A DNA stretch of 64,000 bases from Tepidiphilus succinatimandens (GTDB lineage: Bacteria > Pseudomonadota > Gammaproteobacteria > Burkholderiales > Rhodocyclaceae). The notes beneath the pieces are model-generated. The model was not told the origin of the DNA and searched no databases. It was given only the letters and a program-made list of their open reading frames with translations. Positions 45,181-54,713 of the stretch are shown piece after piece (the stretch's first letter is position 1; each line of letters starts with the position of its first letter). Made by a program: the position numbers and the translations under genes. The stretch spans positions 1-64,000 of the forward strand of contig NZ_SBIK01000010.1 in NCBI RefSeq assembly GCF_006503695.1, given 5' to 3'.

Positions 45181-45498
45181 TCAGCCGACGGTGAAATTCT
45201 CGACGTCGATGCGTGCCACCGGCCGATCGAGCAGGCGCGCCACCACCTGGGCGAAGGCCTGGGCCCATTCGCCGCCCTCGGCAAAGCGCGCCTCTCCGGC
45301 GCATTTGGCCAGGTTGAGGATCAGATCGACTACGAGCACCTTGCCCATGGGATTGGGGGCGTCGCACTCGAGCGCTTCCATTTCCCGCACCAACCAGTCG
45401 CGGGCGACGTTGCGATCGAGCGCTTCGACCGCCTCGGCGTTGGTGTAGAACTCATACTCGCGGTCGGGCCCGAAGACCACCTTGACGACGTAGGACAT
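45181..45498 (-). CDS. Small cytoplasmic protein of unknown function
   Basis: A 105-residue protein with no signal peptide or membrane segment. It begins with a beta strand (SYVVKVVFGPDREYEFY) and continues mostly helical. It has an excellent ribosome-binding site (CAGGAGGAG) and normal codon use, so it is real. It diverges from fdhD across a 141-base AT-rich gap that should hold both promoters. I do not recognise the family; a link to formate metabolism is only positional. Confidence 0.7.
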   Translation of the reverse strand: MSYVVKVVFGPDREYEFYTNAEAVEALDRNVARDWLVREMEALECDAPNPMGKVLVVDLILNLAKCAGEARFAEGGEWAQAFAQVVARLLDRPVARIDVENFTVG

Positions 45499-45639
45499 GG
45501 GAACTCCTCCTGTTGCGCTGATGATGAAAAATGTTTGAAGATATTTTTGCTTGTCTGCGCATTGTAGACGATAGCTGCCGCAGGGCGCAGAAGAAGGCGG
45601 CGTTCTGGTTCGGCAAAGGGCGAGGGAAGAGGGCTGAAG

Positions 45640-46482
45640 ATGATGTCAGTAAATGACGAGTGCAGTGCGAAAGGGCAGCCCCGGATCCACAAGGTGGTAT
45701 TGCGCGTGCGCACGTCGCGCCTCGAGCCCTTGCCCGAAGAAGACGTGCTCGCCGAGGAGACACCGGTGGCGCTCGAATACAACGGCATCGCCTATGCGAC
45801 GATGCTCGCCACGCCCGCCGATCTGGAGGACTTCGCCCTGGGGTTTTCGCTCACCGAGGGGATCGTCGAGGGTCCAGCCGAAATTTATGATCTCGAACTC
45901 GCATCCGGCGAAGTGGGGGTGATCGTGCGGATCGAAGTCGCCAGCGAGCGCTTCGCGCGCCTCAAGGCGAGGCGGCGCGCCTTGAGCGGGCGCACGGGAT
46001 GCGGCCTGTGCGGCATCGAGTCGCTCGCCGAAGCAGTGCGCCCCGTGCCGGGCGTGCCGCAGGGTGGGGGGGTGCCGCTTGCGGCCGTACTCGGGGCGAT
46101 GCGCTCCTTGCGCGCGCGGCAGCCGTTGCATGAGGCCACCGGCGCCACGCACGCGGCGGCGCTCGCCGCGGCCGACGGCTCGCTCCTGCTGGTGCGCGAA
46201 GACGTGGGACGGCACAACGCGCTCGACAAGGCGATCGGGGCCGCGGCGCGCGCCGGGCTGCTGCGCACGGGGGCGGTGGCGATGGCGCTCATGTCGAGCC
46301 GGGCGAGTTTCGAACTGGTGCAGAAGACGGCGGTGGCCGGCATCGGCGTGCTCGCGGCGGTGTCGGCGCCCACGGCCCTGGCAGTGCGTCTGGCCGAGGA
46401 GGCAGGCATCACCTTGTTGGGGTTCGTGCGCGGCGAAGGGGCGACCGTCTATAGCCGGGCGGATCGCCTGGTTACGGAATGA
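45640..46482 (+). CDS. fdhD: Formate dehydrogenase sulfurtransferase FdhD
   Basis: Transfers sulfur from IscS to the molybdenum cofactor of formate dehydrogenases, an essential maturation step in the cytoplasm. The 280-residue protein has the catalytic cysteines at 121 and 124 in GCGLCG, the same numbers as in E. coli. Other conserved parts are EDFALGFSLTEGI and VREDVGRHNALDKAIG. It probably serves both fdsA and fdoG. ATG 45640 or 45643; GGGCTGAAG precedes. It overlaps the convergent dehydrogenase gene by 11 bases. Confidence 0.95.
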   Translation: MMSVNDECSAKGQPRIHKVVLRVRTSRLEPLPEEDVLAEETPVALEYNGIAYATMLATPADLEDFALGFSLTEGIVEGPAEIYDLELASGEVGVIVRIEVASERFARLKARRRALSGRTGCGLCGIESLAEAVRPVPGVPQGGGVPLAAVLGAMRSLRARQPLHEATGATHAAALAAADGSLLLVREDVGRHNALDKAIGAAARAGLLRTGAVAMALMSSRASFELVQKTAVAGIGVLAAVSAPTALAVRLAEEAGITLLGFVRGEGATVYSRADRLVTE

Positions 46483-47458
46483 GCACCGCCGCGCCGTTCA
46501 CGCGGCCCGCGCGCAGGTCGGCGATGGCCTCGTTGGCCGCCGTGAGGGGGTAGCAGGTGACGGCCGGATGTAGCGGCACCTCGGCGGCGAGCTTCATGAA
46601 GGCTTCGCCGTCGGCGCGCGTGAGGTTGGCCACCGAGGTGAGCGTTCGCTCTTCCCACAGCCAGCGGTAGGGGAAGGAGGGAATGTCGCTCATGTGGATG
46701 CCGCCGCACACCACCGTGCCGCCTTTGTCGGTGGCGCGCAGCGCCTGCGGCACGAGCTCGCCCACGGGGGCGAAGATGAGTGCGGCATCGAGCGGCTCGG
46801 GCGGCGGTTCGTCCGAACCGCCCGCCCAGCAGGCACCCAGGCGCCGGGCGAATTCCTGGGCGGCGACGTCCCCCGGGCGCGTGAAAGCGTAGATGCGCTT
46901 GCCTTGGTGTATGGCCACCTGGGCGATGAGGTGCGCCGCGGCGCCGAAGCCGTAGATGCCGACGCGTTCGAGGTTCGCGCCCGCCTTGGCGTAGGTACGC
47001 CAGCCGATGAGTCCGGCGCACAGCAAGGGCGTGGCCTCGGCGTCGCCGTAGCGCCCGGGGATGGGAAAGCAGAAGCGGGCGTCGGCCAGCGTCTCCTCGG
47101 CAAAGCCGCCGTCGCGCGTGTAGCCGGTGAAGATGGCCGATTCGCACAGGTTCTCCTGCCCGCGCCGGCAGTAGCGGCACGTACCGCAGGCCCCGCCGAG
47201 CCAGGGCACACCCACGCGATCGCCCACGCGAAAGCGCGTCACGCCTTCGCCCACTTCGAGTACGCGTCCGACGATTTCGTGGCCGAGTACGAGCGGCAGC
47301 TTGGGGTGGGGCAGCTCACCGTCGATCACGTGCAGGTCGGTGCGGCACACGGCGCAGGCGAGCACTTTCAGCCGGATCTCGCCGGGGCCGGGCCGAGGGG
47401 AAGGGAGTTCGACGCATTCGAGCGTCGCGCCGGGACGGGTGAGGAGCATCGCTTTCAT
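46472..47458 (-). CDS. Zinc-dependent alcohol dehydrogenase family protein
   Basis: A 328-residue medium-chain dehydrogenase. Catalytic zinc ligands are in CAVCRTDLHV and GHEIVGRV; the structural zinc cysteines are in CGTCRYCRRGQENLC. The nucleotide-binding segment is atypical: IYGFGAAAHLIAQVA in place of GxGxxG. That variant marks the subgroup of proteobacterial zinc alcohol dehydrogenases often called adh family 2. Substrate unknown; small alcohols or aldehydes are likely. Confidence 0.88.
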   Translation of the reverse strand: MKAMLLTRPGATLECVELPSPRPGPGEIRLKVLACAVCRTDLHVIDGELPHPKLPLVLGHEIVGRVLEVGEGVTRFRVGDRVGVPWLGGACGTCRYCRRGQENLCESAIFTGYTRDGGFAEETLADARFCFPIPGRYGDAEATPLLCAGLIGWRTYAKAGANLERVGIYGFGAAAHLIAQVAIHQGKRIYAFTRPGDVAAQEFARRLGACWAGGSDEPPPEPLDAALIFAPVGELVPQALRATDKGGTVVCGGIHMSDIPSFPYRWLWEERTLTSVANLTRADGEAFMKLAAEVPLHPAVTCYPLTAANEAIADLRAGRVNGAAVLIP

Positions 47459-47761
47459 GAGGTCTGGACGCCACAGAGCCGATCATGGTTCAGTATAGAC
47501 GAGACGACGGGCGCAGCGCTTCGGGTGTGCGAAAATCGCCGGCAGGGAAACGCTTGTGCACTGCGAGGTTGACTTGCATCAAACCTTGTCTTACAAATCG
47601 AACCATCGACCCGATGGATGCGATGTCCGTCTGGAAGGATGATCGTCCTCGGCCGCCTCGTGCATGAAGGCGGGGCCGCCGCAGGCCGTACAGGGGGTGG
47701 AGCGAGGCCGTTTTCGGTGTCGCTTTGCCGAGGTAGAAACGAAAAACCCCAGGGGAGACCC
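47459..47761 (+). promoter_or_regulatory. Leader and regulatory region of the fdo operon
   Basis: This 303-base gap holds no ORF of coding character. It contains an FNR/ANR-like box at 47569-47582 (TTGAC-TTGC-ATCAA, one mismatch to the consensus) and, further on, a GC-rich hairpin (CGGCCGCCT with AGGCGGGGCCG, about 47653-47681) in what should be the 5' leader. GGGGAGACCC before the ATG is the ribosome-binding site. Oxygen-dependent control is inferred from the box. Confidence 0.6.
47569..47582 (+). promoter_or_regulatory. FNR/ANR-type binding site
   Basis: TTGACTTGCATCAA matches TTGAT-N4-ATCAA at nine of ten defined positions. It lies 180 bases upstream of the selenocysteine formate dehydrogenase start. 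An activator site 41.5 bases before the start would place transcription near 47617. Confidence 0.6.
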
Positions 47762-50700
47762 ATGAACGGGATGAACCGAAGGCAGTTCTTCAAGGTCACC
47801 GCTGCCATGCTCTCGGGCTCGAGCATGGCGGCGTTGGGCCTGGCGCCGGAAGCGGCTCTGGCCGAGGTGCGCCAATACAAGCTCGCGCGCATGACCGAGA
47901 CGCGCAATACCTGTCCCTACTGCTCGGTGGGGTGCGGGATCCTGATGTACGGGCTGGGCGATGGCGCGAAAAACGTCAAGACCACCATCGTGCACATCGA
48001 GGGCGATGCCGACCATCCGGTCAATCGCGGCACGCTGTGCCCGAAGGGCGCCTCGCTCATCGATTTCATCCACAGCCCGAACCGGCTCAAGCAGCCGCAG
48101 TACCGTGCGCCGGGTTCAGACAAATGGCAGACGATCTCCTGGGACGAGGCGCTCGATCGCATCGCCGCGCTGATGAAAGCCGACCGCGACGCCAATTTCG
48201 TCGAGAAGACCGCCGAGGGCAAGACCGTCAACCGCTGGCTCACCACCGGCATGCTCGCAGCTTCGGCCTCCAGCAACGAAACCGCCTATCTGACGCACAA
48301 GATCGTGCGCAGTCTGGGGATGCTCGCGTTCGACAACCAGGCGCGTGTCTGACACGGCCCGACGGTGGCAGGTCTTGCCCCGACGTTCGGCCGTGGTGCG
48401 ATGACGAACCACTGGGTCGACATCAAGAACGCCGACATCATCCTCATCATGGGCGGCAACGCCGCCGAGGCGCACCCTTGCGGTTTCAAATGGGTGACCG
48501 AAGCCAAGGCGCACCGCGGCGCCAAGCTCATCGTCGTCGATCCGCGCTTCACGCGTTCGGCCTCGGTGGCCGACGTCTATGCGCCGATCCGCACCGGCAC
48601 CGACATCGTCTTCCTGGGCGGGGTGATCCGCTATCTGCTGGAGAAAGACCAGATCCAGCACGAATACGTGCGCAACTACACCGATCTGTCGTTCATCGTG
48701 CGGGAAGACTTCTCGTTCGAGAACGGTCTCTTCTCCGGCTACGACGCCGAGAAACGTCGCTACGACAAGTCGAGCTGGGACTACGAGCGCGGCGAGGACG
48801 GCTACGTCAAGACCGATCCCACCTTGCAGCACCCGCGCTGCGTCTATCAGCTCATGAAGCAGCACTATGCGCGCTACACGCCGGAGACGGTCGAACGCGT
48901 CTGCGGCACGCCGCAGGCGAAGTTCCTGCAGATCTGCGAGATGCTCGCCTCCACCGCGCCGGCCAACCGCGTTGCCACCATTCTCTACGCGCTCGGTTGG
49001 GCGCAGCACTCGATCGGGGCGCAGATCATCCGCACCGCGGCCATGATGCAGCTGCTCCTGGGCAACATCGGCATGCCCGGCGGCGGCATCAACGCCCTGC
49101 GCGGACACTCCAACATCCAGGGGCTCACCGACCTGGGGTTGATGTCCAACCTCCTGCCGGGCTATCTCACGCTGCCCAACGAAGCCGAGCAGGATCTGCC
49201 CCAGTATCTGGCCGCGCGCACGCTCAAGCCGCTGCGCCCCAACCAGATGAGCTACTGGCAGAACTATCCCAAGTTCTTCGTGAGCCTCATGAAGGCCTGG
49301 TGGGGCAAGGCCGCCACGGCCGAGAACAACTGGGCCTACGACTATCTGCCCAAGCTCGACAAGCTCTACGACCTGCTGCAGGTCGTCGAGCTCATGGCGC
49401 AGGGCAAGATGAACGGCTATATCTGCCAGGGGTTCAACCCGCTGGCGGCAGCGCCGAACAAGGCCAAGGTGCTGGAGGGGCTCGCCAAGCTCAAGTACCT
49501 GGTGGTGATGGATCCGCTCGCCACCGAGACCTCGGAATTCTGGCGCAACGCCGGCGAATCGAACCCCGTCGATCCGTCGCAGATCCAGACCGAGGTGTTC
49601 CGGCTGCCCACGACCTGTTTTGCCGAGGAAGACGGCTCGCTCGTCAATTCCGGGCGCTGGCTGCAATGGCACTGGAAGGGGGCTGAACCGCCGGGCGAGG
49701 CGCGCAGCGACATCGAGATCATGGCCGAGCTCTTCCTGCGCATCCGCGAGCGCTACCGCCGCGAGGGCGGCGCTTTCCCGGCGCCCATCCTCGACCTTTG
49801 GTGGCCCTACGCCAACGAGGCGAACCCCACGCCCGAAGAGCTCGCCAAGGAGTACTCCGGCAAGGCGCTGGTCGACCTGCCCGATCCCAAGGATCCGGCG
49901 AGAATCGTGCGCCGCGCCGGCGAGCAGCTCGCCGGCTTCGCGGAGCTGCGCGATGACGGCAGCACCGCCTGCGGCTGCTGGATCTTCTCGGGCAGCTGGG
50001 GGCCGACGGGCAACCTGATGGCGCGGCGCGACAACAGCGACCCCACCGGTATCGGCCAGACGCTCGGCTGGTCCTGGGCCTGGCCGGCGAACCGGCGCAT
50101 CCTCTACAACCGGGCGAGCGCCGACCTGCAGGGCCGACCGTTCGATCCGCAGCGCAAGCTCATCTACTGGAACGGCAAGGCGTGGGCCGGAGCGGACGTG
50201 CCGGATTTCAAGGTCGACGAGCCGCCCGACTCCGGGATGGGCCCCTTCATCATGAATCCGGAAGGGGTGGCGCGTTTCTTCGCCCGCGCCGGCATGACCG
50301 AGGGCCCGTTCCCCGAGCACTACGAGCCGTTCGAGACGCCGCTCGGCTACAACCCGCTGCATCCGAAAACGCCGGCGGCCACCAGCAACCCGGCGGCGCG
50401 GGTGTTCGCGCGTGATCTGGCCGACATGGGCAAGGTGGAGGAATTCCCTCACGTGGCGACCACCTACCGGCTCACCGAGCACTTCCACTTCTGGACGAAG
50501 AACGTGCGTCTGAACGCCATCGTCCAGCCGGAGCAATTCGTCGAGATCGGGGAGGCCTTGGCCAAAGAGCTGGGCATCGCCAACGGCGAGCGCGTCAAGG
50601 TCTCGTCCAAGCGCGGCTACATCAAGGCGGTCGCCCTGGTGACCAAGCGCATCCGGCCGCTGACGATCGAGGGCAGGACGGTGCACCACGTGGGCATTCC

Positions 50701-50830
50701 CATCCACTGGGGGTTCGTGGGTATCGCCAAGCCGGGGTTCCTGGCGAACACGCTCACGCCTTCGGTGGGCGATGGCAACATCCAGACGCCGGAATTCAAG
50801 TCCTTCCTGGTGAAAGTGGAAAAGGCATAG
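47762..50830 (+). CDS. fdoG: Formate dehydrogenase O/N major subunit, selenocysteine-containing
   Basis: A 1022-residue periplasmic molybdo-enzyme that oxidises formate. The codon at 48350-48352 is TGA, read as selenocysteine 197 in [16 protein letters not shown], the same place as Sec196 of E. coli FdnG. A Tat signal (NRRQFFKVT) exports the folded subunit. The [4Fe-4S] ligands are Cys51, 54, 58 and 93 ([13 protein letters not shown]). Both sides of the TGA keep full family homology in one frame, and a SECIS hairpin follows, so this is not a frameshift or pseudogene. fdoH, fdoI, fdhE, selA and selB follow in the same operon. Confidence 0.96.
48350..48395 (+). promoter_or_regulatory. Sec codon (TGA) and bacterial SECIS element
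   Basis: The TGA is followed by a hairpin whose tip pairs GGCA (48367-48370) with TGCC (48376-48379) around the loop GGTCT. The E. coli fdnG and fdhF SECIS tips have the same GGTCT loop, which SelB binds. The stem is part of the coding sequence. Confidence 0.85.
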
Positions 50831-50840
50831 GAGCGCGGCC

Positions 50841-51740
50841 ATGGCATTGCAATCTCTCGACATCAAGCGGCGCTCCGCCACCACTTCGCCCACCCCTTCG
50901 GTGCGCGAGCCGAGCGTGGGCGCGGTGGCCAAGCTCATCGACGTCTCCAAGTGCATCGGCTGCAAGGCGTGCCAGACGGCGTGCATGGAGTGGAACGACC
51001 TGCGCGACGAGATCGGCACCAACGTCGGCGTCTACGACAACCCGGCCGATCTCACCGAGCATTCGTGGACGGTGATGCGCTTTGCCGAATACGAGAACCC
51101 TCAAGGAGATCTCGAGTGGCTCATCCGTAAGGATGGCTGCATGCACTGCGAAGATCCGGGTTGCCTCAAGGCCTGCCCCTCGCCGGGGGCGATCGTGCAG
51201 TACGCCAACGGGATCGTGGATTTTCACGAGGAGAACTGTATCGGCTGCGGCTACTGCGTCACGGGCTGCCCGTTCAACGTGCCGCGCCTCTCGAAGAAGG
51301 ACCACAAGGCGTACAAGTGCACCCTGTGTTCCGACCGTGTCGCCGTGGGACAGGAGCCGGCCTGCGTCAAGACCTGTCCCACGGGGGCGATCGAGTTCGG
51401 CACCAAGGAAGAGATGAAGGAGCACGCCCAGGCGCGCATCGCCGATCTCAAATCCCGCGGCTACGCCAACGCCGGGCTCTACGATCCGGCCGGCGTGGGC
51501 GGCACGCATGTGATGTACGTGCTGCACCATGCCGATCAACCCACCCTCTACAGTGGGTTGCCGAAAGACCCGCAGATCAGCCCCACGGTGTCGCTGTGGA
51601 AAGGGGTGGCCAAGCCCTTGAGCATGGCGGCGATGGCGCTCGCCGCGCTGGTGGGCTTTTTCCATTACATGCGCGTCGGTCCGGCCGAGACGAGCGAGGA
51701 GGACGAGCACCGCGCCGAGAAGGAGGTGTCCCATGAGTGA
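50841..51740 (+). CDS. fdoH: Formate dehydrogenase iron-sulfur (beta) subunit
   Basis: A 299-residue electron-transfer subunit with four [4Fe-4S] motifs: [35 protein letters not shown] and CTLCSDR plus CVKTC. A single membrane helix near residue 260 anchors it ([17 protein letters not shown]), as in FdnH/FdoH. It carries electrons from fdoG to the cytochrome b subunit. It starts 10 bases after fdoG and overlaps fdoI by 8. Confidence 0.95.
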   Translation: MALQSLDIKRRSATTSPTPSVREPSVGAVAKLIDVSKCIGCKACQTACMEWNDLRDEIGTNVGVYDNPADLTEHSWTVMRFAEYENPQGDLEWLIRKDGCMHCEDPGCLKACPSPGAIVQYANGIVDFHEENCIGCGYCVTGCPFNVPRLSKKDHKAYKCTLCSDRVAVGQEPACVKTCPTGAIEFGTKEEMKEHAQARIADLKSRGYANAGLYDPAGVGGTHVMYVLHHADQPTLYSGLPKDPQISPTVSLWKGVAKPLSMAAMALAALVGFFHYMRVGPAETSEEDEHRAEKEVSHE

Positions 51741-52368
51741 GACCACACGACCGCGGACTCTGCCGCGCTACAGCGCCAGCGAGCGCAGCAACCACTGGGT
51801 GGTGGCGATCACCTTCATCCTGCTCGCGCTCTCGGGGCTGGCGTTCTATCATCCGGCGTTCTTCTTCCTCTCGGACCTGCTCGGCGGCGGCTACTGGGCG
51901 CGGGTGCTGCATCCGTACATCGGGGTGGTGTTCTTCGTCTGCTTCGCCGTGCTCGCGCTGCGTCTGGCGCGGCACAACGCCTGGGAGGCGAAGGATGCGC
52001 AGTGGCTGAAGCACTTCCCCGACGTGCTCGCCAACCGCGAGGAGCATCTGCCCGAGGTGGGGCGCTACAACGCCTTGCAGAAGGCGCTCTTCTATGTGCT
52101 GGTGCTGAGCGCCGTCGGTCTGCTGCTCTCGGGAATCGGCCTGTGGCGTGCCTGGTTCTCTTTGCCCGTCGGCGTCGTGCGTGCAGCGGCGCTGGTGCAC
52201 GCTGCGTGCGCTTTCGTCGCCATCACGTCCATCATCGTGCACATCTACGCGGCCATCTGGGTGAAGGGTTCGGTGCGCGCGATGACGCGCGGCGACGTCA
52301 CTTGGGGTTGGGCCTGGCGGCACCATCGCGCCTGGTTCCGGCAGATGGTCAAGGGTGCCAACGAGTAA
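51733..52368 (+). CDS. fdoI: Formate dehydrogenase cytochrome b556 (gamma) subunit
   Basis: A 211-residue membrane protein with four helices. Heme-ligand histidines lie in [23 protein letters not shown] and the fourth helix ([14 protein letters not shown]). It reduces quinone in the inner membrane with electrons from formate. AAGGAGGTG lies 6 bases before the ATG. Confidence 0.94.
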   Translation: MSETTRPRTLPRYSASERSNHWVVAITFILLALSGLAFYHPAFFFLSDLLGGGYWARVLHPYIGVVFFVCFAVLALRLARHNAWEAKDAQWLKHFPDVLANREEHLPEVGRYNALQKALFYVLVLSAVGLLLSGIGLWRAWFSLPVGVVRAAALVHAACAFVAITSIIVHIYAAIWVKGSVRAMTRGDVTWGWAWRHHRAWFRQMVKGANE

Positions 52369-52380
52369 AGGGAGAACGGC

Positions 52381-53292
52381 TTGCAACGCATTCTGTCACG
52401 CGGCGAGATCGAGGGGCTGGAGCGAAATGCCTTGCCACGGCTGCGCCTTCCTTCACGGGAAGTCTTTGCCGAGCGCGCAGCGCGCCTGCGCCATCTGGCC
52501 GGGGGGAATTCCCTGGGCGAGTATCTCGCCTTGATGGCGCGGCTCGCCCAGGCGCAGCACGAGGCGCTCGGCGCGTTCACCGCGCCCTTGCCCGACGAGA
52601 ATCGGCTCTCGCTCGCGCACACGCACGGCATGCCGCCCCTTCCCTGCGAGGGGCCGCTCGAAGGATGCTGGCGCGAGGCGCTGCGGGCGGTGCTTGCGGC
52701 GCTGTCCGGTCAGGAGCTCGGGGATGCGCCGCGGGCGACGGTGGCGCGGCTCGAGCAAACGCTCTCTGCCGAGCCGCAGCGGCTCGATGCGCTCGCCCAG
52801 GCGCTCCTTGCCGGGGAAGAACCGGGGGACGTAGCCGCAGCGCCTTTCCTCATGGCGGCGCTGCAGGTGTATTGGACCGAGCGGGCGAGCCGTCTGCCGG
52901 AAGCGGTGGTGCCGGCTGTGGTGCCCTCGCGCGTCTGCCCGGTGTGCGGCAGCCTGCCGGTGGCAAGCGTCGTGCGCGTGGGCGCGGCGAGCGACGGTCT
53001 GCGCTATCTGCACTGCGGTCTATGCGCGAGCGAGTGGCACATGGTGCGCGTCAAATGCAGCCACTGCGAGGACACCCGTTCGGTGGCCTACCACCACCTC
53101 GAAGGGGCGTCCGAGGCGATCAAGGCCGAGTCTTGCGATGCCTGCCACAGCTATCGTAAGATTTTCTACCAGGAGAAGGACCTGGAGGTGGATGCGGTGG
53201 CCGACGATCTCGCCAGTCTCACGCTCGACGTCTTGATGGGAGAAGCCGGATACGGGCGCGCGAGCGCCAATCCCTTGCTGTGGTTCGCGTGA
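52381..53292 (+). CDS. fdhE: Formate dehydrogenase accessory protein FdhE
   Basis: A 303-residue cytoplasmic assembly factor for Tat-exported formate dehydrogenases. It has rubredoxin-like cysteine pairs: CPVCG, CGLC, CSHC and CDAC in the C-terminal half. FdhE binds the catalytic subunit and is thought to act on its redox state before export. The start is TTG 52381, preceded by GGGAG. It overlaps selA by GTGA. Confidence 0.9.
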   Translation: MQRILSRGEIEGLERNALPRLRLPSREVFAERAARLRHLAGGNSLGEYLALMARLAQAQHEALGAFTAPLPDENRLSLAHTHGMPPLPCEGPLEGCWREALRAVLAALSGQELGDAPRATVARLEQTLSAEPQRLDALAQALLAGEEPGDVAAAPFLMAALQVYWTERASRLPEAVVPAVVPSRVCPVCGSLPVASVVRVGAASDGLRYLHCGLCASEWHMVRVKCSHCEDTRSVAYHHLEGASEAIKAESCDACHSYRKIFYQEKDLEVDAVADDLASLTLDVLMGEAGYGRASANPLLWFA

Positions 53293-54713
53293 CGACGAAC
53301 ACCCGTTCCGAATCCGTTGCGGCGAGCGCCATCCCTTCGCTCGAACGGCTGCTGGCCTCGCCCGCCTTCGCCGCCCTGCTCACGGCGCACGGCCGCACGC
53401 GGGTGCTGGCCGCTTCGCGCGTCCATCTGGCGGCACTGCGGGCGCAGGCTCAGGAAGGGGCGCTCGCAGCCGAGGCGATCCGGCCCGAGGCGATCGCCGC
53501 CCGGGTGCGGGAAGCCCTGCAGGCGCAGGATTGTCCCCGCCTGCGTACCGTCTTCAATCTCACGGGAACGGTGCTGCACACCAACCTCGGCCGAGCGCTC
53601 CTTGCCGACGAAGCGGTGCGCGCCGTGGTGCAGGCGATGACGGCCCCGGCGGCGCTGGAGTTCGACCTCGAGAGCGGAGGACGGGGCGATCGCGATACGC
53701 TCGTGGAAGAACTCGTGCGCGAGCTCACCGGGGCCGAGGCGGCCACCGTGGTCAACAACAACGCCGCGGCGGTGCTCTTGGCGCTCGATGCGCTCGCCAA
53801 GCGGCGCGAGGTGGTAGTCTCGCGCGGCGAGCTGGTGGAGATCGGCGGGGCCTTCCGCATTCCCGACATCATGAAGCGCGCCGGAGTCCGCCTCGTCGAA
53901 GTCGGTACCACCAACCGCACCCATTCCCACGATTATGTCGAAGCGATCGGACCGCGCACGGCGATGCTGCTCAAAGTGCATTGCAGCAACTACGCCATCA
54001 CCGGCTTCACCAAGAGCGTGCCGGTGGCGCAAGCCGCCGAGATCGCACACGCGCACGGCCTGCCTCTGGGCGTCGATCTGGGCAGCGGCACGCTCACCGA
54101 TCTGACCGCTTGGGGTTTGCCGGCCGAGCCGACGGTGCGCGAGACCGTCGCTGCCGGGGCGGACCTCGTCACTTTCAGCGGCGACAAGCTGCTGGGCGGC
54201 CCGCAGGCCGGTTTCCTCGTCGGACGCGCCGATCTGATCCGCCGCATCAAGAAGGATCCGCTCAAACGGGCATTGCGGGTGGGCAAACTCACCTTGGCGG
54301 CGCTGGAGGCGACGCTGCGGCTCTACCGTGAGCCGGAATTCCTTGCCGAGCGTCTGCCCACGTTGCGGCTGCTCACGCGCCCGGCCTCGGCGATGGCAGC
54401 GCAGGCGGCGCGGCTGCGCGCGCCGGTACAGCAGGCTCTGGGCGAAGGATTCGTCGTCGACGAGTCTGCCATGGCGAGCCAGATCGGCAGCGGGGCGCTG
54501 CCGGTGGAGCGCTTGCCCAGCCACGGCCTGGTGCTTCGCCCGGTGGGTAAGCGCGCGGGGCGTTCCTTGTCGCGGCTCGAGGCGGCGCTGCGCGCGTTGC
54601 CACGCCCGGTGCTCGGACGCGTGGCCGACGAGGCGCTGTGGTGGGACCTGCGTTGCCTGGACGAGGCCGACGAGGCCGCCTTTCTTGCCCAATTGACGGA
54701 ATTGCGGCCATGA
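53289..54713 (+). CDS. selA: L-seryl-tRNA(Sec) selenium transferase
   Basis: Converts Ser-tRNA(Sec) to selenocysteinyl-tRNA using selenophosphate. The 474-residue PLP enzyme has the cofactor lysine at residue 300 in [13 protein letters not shown] (E. coli Lys295). The N-terminal tRNA-binding domain with SLERLL-type helices precedes the core ([17 protein letters not shown]). Start GTG 53289 overlaps the fdhE stop as GTGA; the stop overlaps selB by ATGA. Confidence 0.95.
   Translation: MTTNTRSESVAASAIPSLERLLASPAFAALLTAHGRTRVLAASRVHLAALRAQAQEGALAAEAIRPEAIAARVREALQAQDCPRLRTVFNLTGTVLHTNLGRALLADEAVRAVVQAMTAPAALEFDLESGGRGDRDTLVEELVRELTGAEAATVVNNNAAAVLLALDALAKRREVVVSRGELVEIGGAFRIPDIMKRAGVRLVEVGTTNRTHSHDYVEAIGPRTAMLLKVHCSNYAITGFTKSVPVAQAAEIAHAHGLPLGVDLGSGTLTDLTAWGLPAEPTVRETVAAGADLVTFSGDKLLGGPQAGFLVGRADLIRRIKKDPLKRALRVGKLTLAALEATLRLYREPEFLAERLPTLRLLTRPASAMAAQAARLRAPVQQALGEGFVVDESAMASQIGSGALPVERLPSHGLVLRPVGKRAGRSLSRLEAALRALPRPVLGRVADEALWWDLRCLDEADEAAFLAQLTELRP

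Noticed and set aside
48350-48352. In-frame stop suggesting fdoG is a pseudogene
   Set aside because: The TGA is at the known Sec position, followed by a SECIS hairpin, and selA, selB and selC are present.
48116-51022. A 968-codon open frame on the minus strand opposite fdoG-fdoH
   Set aside because: It is a shadow frame caused by high GC at third positions. The plus strand carries clear, conserved formate dehydrogenase subunits, and the antisense product is His/Arg-rich with no recognisable domain.
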